From Rosenbergiella metrosideri (lineage in GTDB: Bacteria > Pseudomonadota > Gammaproteobacteria > Enterobacterales > Enterobacteriaceae): DNA of 57,086 nt. This document shows positions 54,780 through 57,086 of the stretch, in pieces. Position 1 is the stretch's first letter. Each line of letters starts with the position of its first letter. The stretch lies in assembly GCF_022602565.1 (NCBI RefSeq), contig NZ_JALBCV010000019.1:1-57086 (forward strand). The letters run 5' to 3'. The notes below the pieces were generated by a model, which was not told the origin of the DNA, ran no database searches, and saw only the letters and a list, made by a program, of their open reading frames with translations. The position numbers and the translations under genes were made by a program.

Positions 54780-55253
54780 TTACAGTACACGATAACGGAA
54801 CCCTTCCTGGCTAACATGGTTATAGATTTGCGTACCAGAAAGCCCAGAACTTTCGCCATACACTTTTAATTTCCTTCCGACCGTGAGCTGTCGAGTCATA
54901 CTTGAATAATTTTTATCAGTTGTGAGCGTAGGCAGACATGCAGCTCCTTGAGAAGAAAGACTGTGTACGGCGAAAACCCTGACTCTGACATCTGGTGAGC
55001 TAGATTTTTGGCTAACTATTCCAGAAACACTATCAATCACACGGTTGCTAGTTTGCGCGTATTCAGTATCGGATAAATAATTACCTGCTGAAGTTAGCCA
55101 GAAATCCTTAACGGCGGTAACTTTATAAAGTTCGCCGCGTTCGGCAGCTCCTTGGCCTGAACAGAGCTTAGCGTAATCACCTTGCCCCGGTAACATCGCA
55201 CATCCCGAAAGTAATAACGCTGATAGTGCTACAGCTCCGAGTACTATTTTCAT
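54780..55253 (-). CDS. Lipoprotein of unknown function
   Basis: 157 residues with a clear lipobox (LLLSGC, Cys18). The mature domain is beta-rich with two further cysteines. AGG precedes the ATG. Follows the HTH gene by a few bases, so one leftward operon with three upstream genes. No family recognised. Confidence 0.7.
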   Translation of the reverse strand: MKIVLGAVALSALLLSGCAMLPGQGDYAKLCSGQGAAERGELYKVTAVKDFWLTSAGNYLSDTEYAQTSNRVIDSVSGIVSQKSSSPDVRVRVFAVHSLSSQGAACLPTLTTDKNYSSMTRQLTVGRKLKVYGESSGLSGTQIYNHVSQEGFRYRVL

Positions 55254-55257
55254 ATCG

Positions 55258-55509
55258 TTAATCCTGTGAAGAAATATTAAGTAAGGCTTCTAAGCGTGCG
55301 ATAACATGCTCTTTTGAGAGTTTCTTAAGCTCTGGGAGCATTTGACGTAACTGAAGCTCACGCGTAGCCCGTTCGGCAAGTTGAGGAATATCCCCTGGCA
55401 TTTTCTCATAGACTTGGTAGGTCCTCAGTGAGATCCCGAAATATAACGCAGCACGATCTTGCGTCCAATTACAGCCCCTACGCCATAGGCGCAATTCAAA
55501 CCCAGTCAT
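55258..55509 (-). CDS. Small XRE-type HTH protein
   Basis: 83 residues. FELRLWRRGCNWTQDRAALY and FGISLRTYQVYEKMPGDIPQ form a standard XRE HTH. Overlaps the preceding gene (ATGA). Candidate regulator of this operon through the palindromes at 56185-56237. Confidence 0.78.
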   Translation of the reverse strand: MTGFELRLWRRGCNWTQDRAALYFGISLRTYQVYEKMPGDIPQLAERATRELQLRQMLPELKKLSKEHVIARLEALLNISSQD

Positions 55510-55892
55510 ACGCTACATGGCCCATGTGTCCAGTGTATTGTTAGTTTTGCTGATTGATAAATATATTGTTCTACAAAACGACAAGCTATGGCTTCTCTTT
55601 CTCCGACAGATACGGTGGCTGTATAACCTTCAGTTTTTAGGTAGCGACTCACGTTATCAAGTACGACAGAGTGTACGTGTGTAAACTCTTCTTCTACGAA
55701 GGTTTTTCCAGTATTAGCAGCGACACGTATACTTGAAATTATTTTTTTTGTCTGGGCTATGCTCTCATCGACAGAGCGTTCGTAGACTTTATCTGTACCG
55801 ATTTTTACAGTAATCCTCTCTGCGGCTTCAGCACGCAATCTGTCATCAGCATCGATTGCATCATGTATTTTGTTTAGGATCGTTGATTTCAC
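55506..55892 (-). CDS. Hypothetical protein, 128 residues
   Basis: GTG start with AGGAGG six bases ahead, overlapping the upstream stop (GTGA). Helical N-terminus and a C-terminal segment ending IHWTHGPCSV. Unrecognised. Part of a four-gene overlapping operon. Confidence 0.62.
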   Translation of the reverse strand: MKSTILNKIHDAIDADDRLRAEAAERITVKIGTDKVYERSVDESIAQTKKIISSIRVAANTGKTFVEEEFTHVHSVVLDNVSRYLKTEGYTATVSVGEREAIACRFVEQYIYQSAKLTIHWTHGPCSV

Positions 55893-56212
55893 TTTTTTCC
55901 TCCTATCAATGCAGAAAAGGGATTGTTTTCAAAATGCGTATAAGCCGCCTCAAACGCCTTGTGCTTATCTGAGAATAAATCGCTACCTATCCCTTCCCAT
56001 TGCTTGAACGGACGGTGTAGAACGCGCCACAAATCCCCCTCGGGCCAAATGACATAGATACGACTTATATCGCCGTAAAGTTCTTTATCGCTGAGTCGTT
56101 CACCGTCTCGCAAGGTATAGAACGCGGCACCACTTGAAATGACAGTTTGCAATGTTCCCTCCTGTAACAACCAAACATCAGAATATGCAGAATCTGCGTA
56201 TTGAATAAACAT
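55889..56212 (-). CDS. Hypothetical protein, first gene of the operon
   Basis: 107 residues from the Met at 56212, or 111 from 56224. Neither has a good ribosome site, and a TATAGT lies only a few bases ahead, so leaderless translation is possible. Sequence (YVIWPEGDLWRVLHRPFKQW) has no known family. The start codons sit between and within two 15-bp palindromes. Confidence 0.6.
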   Translation of the reverse strand: MFIQYADSAYSDVWLLQEGTLQTVISSGAAFYTLRDGERLSDKELYGDISRIYVIWPEGDLWRVLHRPFKQWEGIGSDLFSDKHKAFEAAYTHFENNPFSALIGGKK

Positions 56213-56237
56213 TACTATAAACATGCAGATTCTGCAT
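56185..56237. promoter_or_regulatory. Paired palindromic operators over the start of the operon
   Basis: ATGCAGA-T-TCTGCAT (56223-56237, perfect) and ATGCAGA-A-TCTGCGT (56185-56199, one mismatch), centres 38 bp apart. One lies upstream of the start and one inside the first codons. A dimeric repressor bound to both would block transcription; the HTH protein at 55258 is a candidate. Confidence 0.8.
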
Positions 56238-56545
56238 ATTGCACATAATTAACGAGAAATCCACTTTATAGATAGCAAGGAAACTATCACTTTAGTAATG
56301 ATAACTGTCAGTAAATAAATCGAGGGCGCTTATAATTTGTGTTAAATAATGGCATTTCGAATTTTACACAATCCTAATTTTTTGGCGTCATAAGAGGGGA
56401 TGTTTAGGAGCGTTTTAATACCACTAGATACTGTGCCATGCTGCTATGATTATTACTATATGTAGATCTATCCACAGAATATGTGGATAAGTAAACGAGT
56501 GGAGGGAATACCAGAAAAACCCAATAAACAAGATAGCTATTAAAA
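56225..56545. other. 320 bp without a gene, left side of oriV
   Basis: AT-rich. Contains a perfect DnaA box TGTGGATAA at 56482-56490 and an opposed near-match CTATCCACA at 56468-56476, separated by five bases. Nothing else recognised. Confidence 0.65.
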
Positions 56546-56773
56546 ATGACTGACACTGGCGCACATATTAAAAAGACCTTTCAGAAGATGAAACAACTAA
56601 CGAAAGCAATGAACCATTCAAATTCTGCCTCTAAACGGGCTGTAATCAACGTACGGATAGAGGATGACTGAAAACATCAGGCAGAGTTAGTTCTTGAAGA
56701 GTTAGGTTTGAGTGCCTCTGAAGCTATAACCCAGTTTTATCGTTATTTATCCGAACACAAAAAATGCCCTTAG
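56546..56773 (+). pseudogene. RelB-like antitoxin gene with in-frame stop
   Basis: Frame of 75 codons with one TGA at 56669-56671. Up to it MTDTGAHIKKTFQ... VINVRIEDD; after it KHQAELVLEELGLSASEAIT and QFYRYLSEHKKCP, then TAG. The joined pattern (VNVRIDD-x-KHQAE...LGLSPSEAI) is that of RelB/DinJ ribbon-helix-helix antitoxins, with the stop replacing a residue that is often Leu. No toxin gene follows, so this is a decayed remnant. Confidence 0.8.
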
Positions 56774-56889
56774 TTGAAGTGACACGAACATTCATTAAAA
56801 AGCCACTCTCTATCCGTTTAGAAAGTAACCCTATCCACGAAAGAAATTATCGTGCTTACAAAGAGCTAAATCATAAAGAAGAAATATAG
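56764..56889 (+). CDS. Possible 41-residue peptide
   Basis: ATG overlapping the end of the relB-like pseudogene, MPLVEVTRTFIKKPLSIRLE and so on, to TAG at 56887. Overlap position is that of a toxin gene, but it does not resemble RelE/YafQ. May be a remnant or spurious. Confidence 0.3.
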   Translation: MPLVEVTRTFIKKPLSIRLESNPIHERNYRAYKELNHKEEI

Positions 56890-57012
56890 ATATTGAGATC
56901 ACAAGTTAAGATCTCAAATTAAGATCTTAAGTTAAAACAAGTTAAAACAAGTTAAGCCTGTGGATATATCTCTAGAACCCTTGGTATCAAAGGGCTGAAA
57001 AATGACGTCGGG
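56890..57012. other. AT-rich origin region with direct repeats and DnaA box
   Basis: Repeats of AGTTAAGATCT/AATTAAGATCT/TAAGTTAAAACA type (56905-56955) with GATC sites, followed by TGTGGATAT (56959-56967), a near DnaA box, then the iterons. This has the build of a DNA-unwinding element next to Rep-binding iterons. Confidence 0.7.
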
Positions 57013-57086
57013 ACATGAAGTACGAGTGATGGGACATGAAGTACGAGTGATGGGACATGAAGTACGAGTGATGGGACATGAAGTAC
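57010..57086. repeat. Iteron array, end-side part of oriV
   Basis: Three full 21-bp iterons and part of a fourth, starting CGGGACATGAAGTACGAGTG. Bases 57014-57086 equal bases 1-73 of the window; see the entry for 1-77. Confidence 0.9.

Overview
The window looks like one complete circular conjugative plasmid of an enterobacterium (Enterobacterales), opened inside its replication iterons. The first 73 and last 73 bases are identical, and the iteron phase only continues across the join if they are overlapped once, which gives about 57,013 bp. Host order is inferred from gene families (TraH-Y/Trb of the IncI type, Hha, StbA/StbB, a Tn3-family fluoride transposon); species cannot be read from the sequence. 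The initiator is of the RPA/RepA iteron type rather than the antisense-RNA-controlled RepA of IncI or IncL/M, so the plasmid combines an I-type transfer system with an unrelated replicon.

Layout. 56.2-57.1 kb and 0-0.4 kb: oriV with iterons, DnaA boxes and AT-rich repeats. 0.4-1.9 kb: repA and a companion gene. 2.0-3.4 kb: two leftward genes of unknown role with tandem palindromic operators. 4.0-31.8 kb: one long rightward transfer block. It starts with a NusG/RfaH-like antiterminator, then a TcpQ-like lipoprotein, a lytic transglycosylase, TraH(DotD), TraI(DotC), TraJ(DotB ATPase), TraK(IcmT), a Sog-like primase, TraL-like, TraM(DotI), TraN(DotH), TraO(DotG), TraP(DotF), TraQ, TraR, TraT(IcmJ-like), TraU(DotO ATPase), TraW, TraX, TraY(DotA), ExcA, TrbA(DotM), TrbB, TrbC(DotL coupling protein), Nuc and small proteins. 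No thin-pilus (pil) or shufflon genes are present.

32.9-45.0 kb: a 12,121-bp Tn3-family insertion flanked by a 5-bp target duplication (AATGA). It splits a small gene downstream of nikB, which can be rejoined in frame. It carries a transposase with one in-frame nonsense codon, a resolvase, a fluoride-riboswitch operon (family II pyrophosphatase, UspA-like, enolase, small membrane protein, CrcB channel), an internal third inverted repeat, a second orphan fluoride riboswitch on the other strand, a YncE/TDT/uracil-DNA-glycosylase group, a truncated umuC, and the 3' end of a second, diverged transposase.

45.2-47.6 kb: relaxase NikB, NikA and oriT, with a nic motif whose polarity sends 47.6 kb onward into the recipient first. 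47.7-52.3 kb: leading/maintenance region with mostly leftward genes, so the incoming strand is their template. It holds a long imperfect inverted repeat followed by a hairpin cluster (candidate single-strand promoter), two operons that share a nearly identical 50-nt 5' leader (one encodes an Hha homologue), HigBA, and a protein with a duplicated HTH. 52.3-54.8 kb: StbB/StbA partition with centromere-like repeats, and a ResD-like tyrosine recombinase. 54.8-56.2 kb: a lipoprotein and three small genes. A RelB-like antitoxin pseudogene lies next to oriV.
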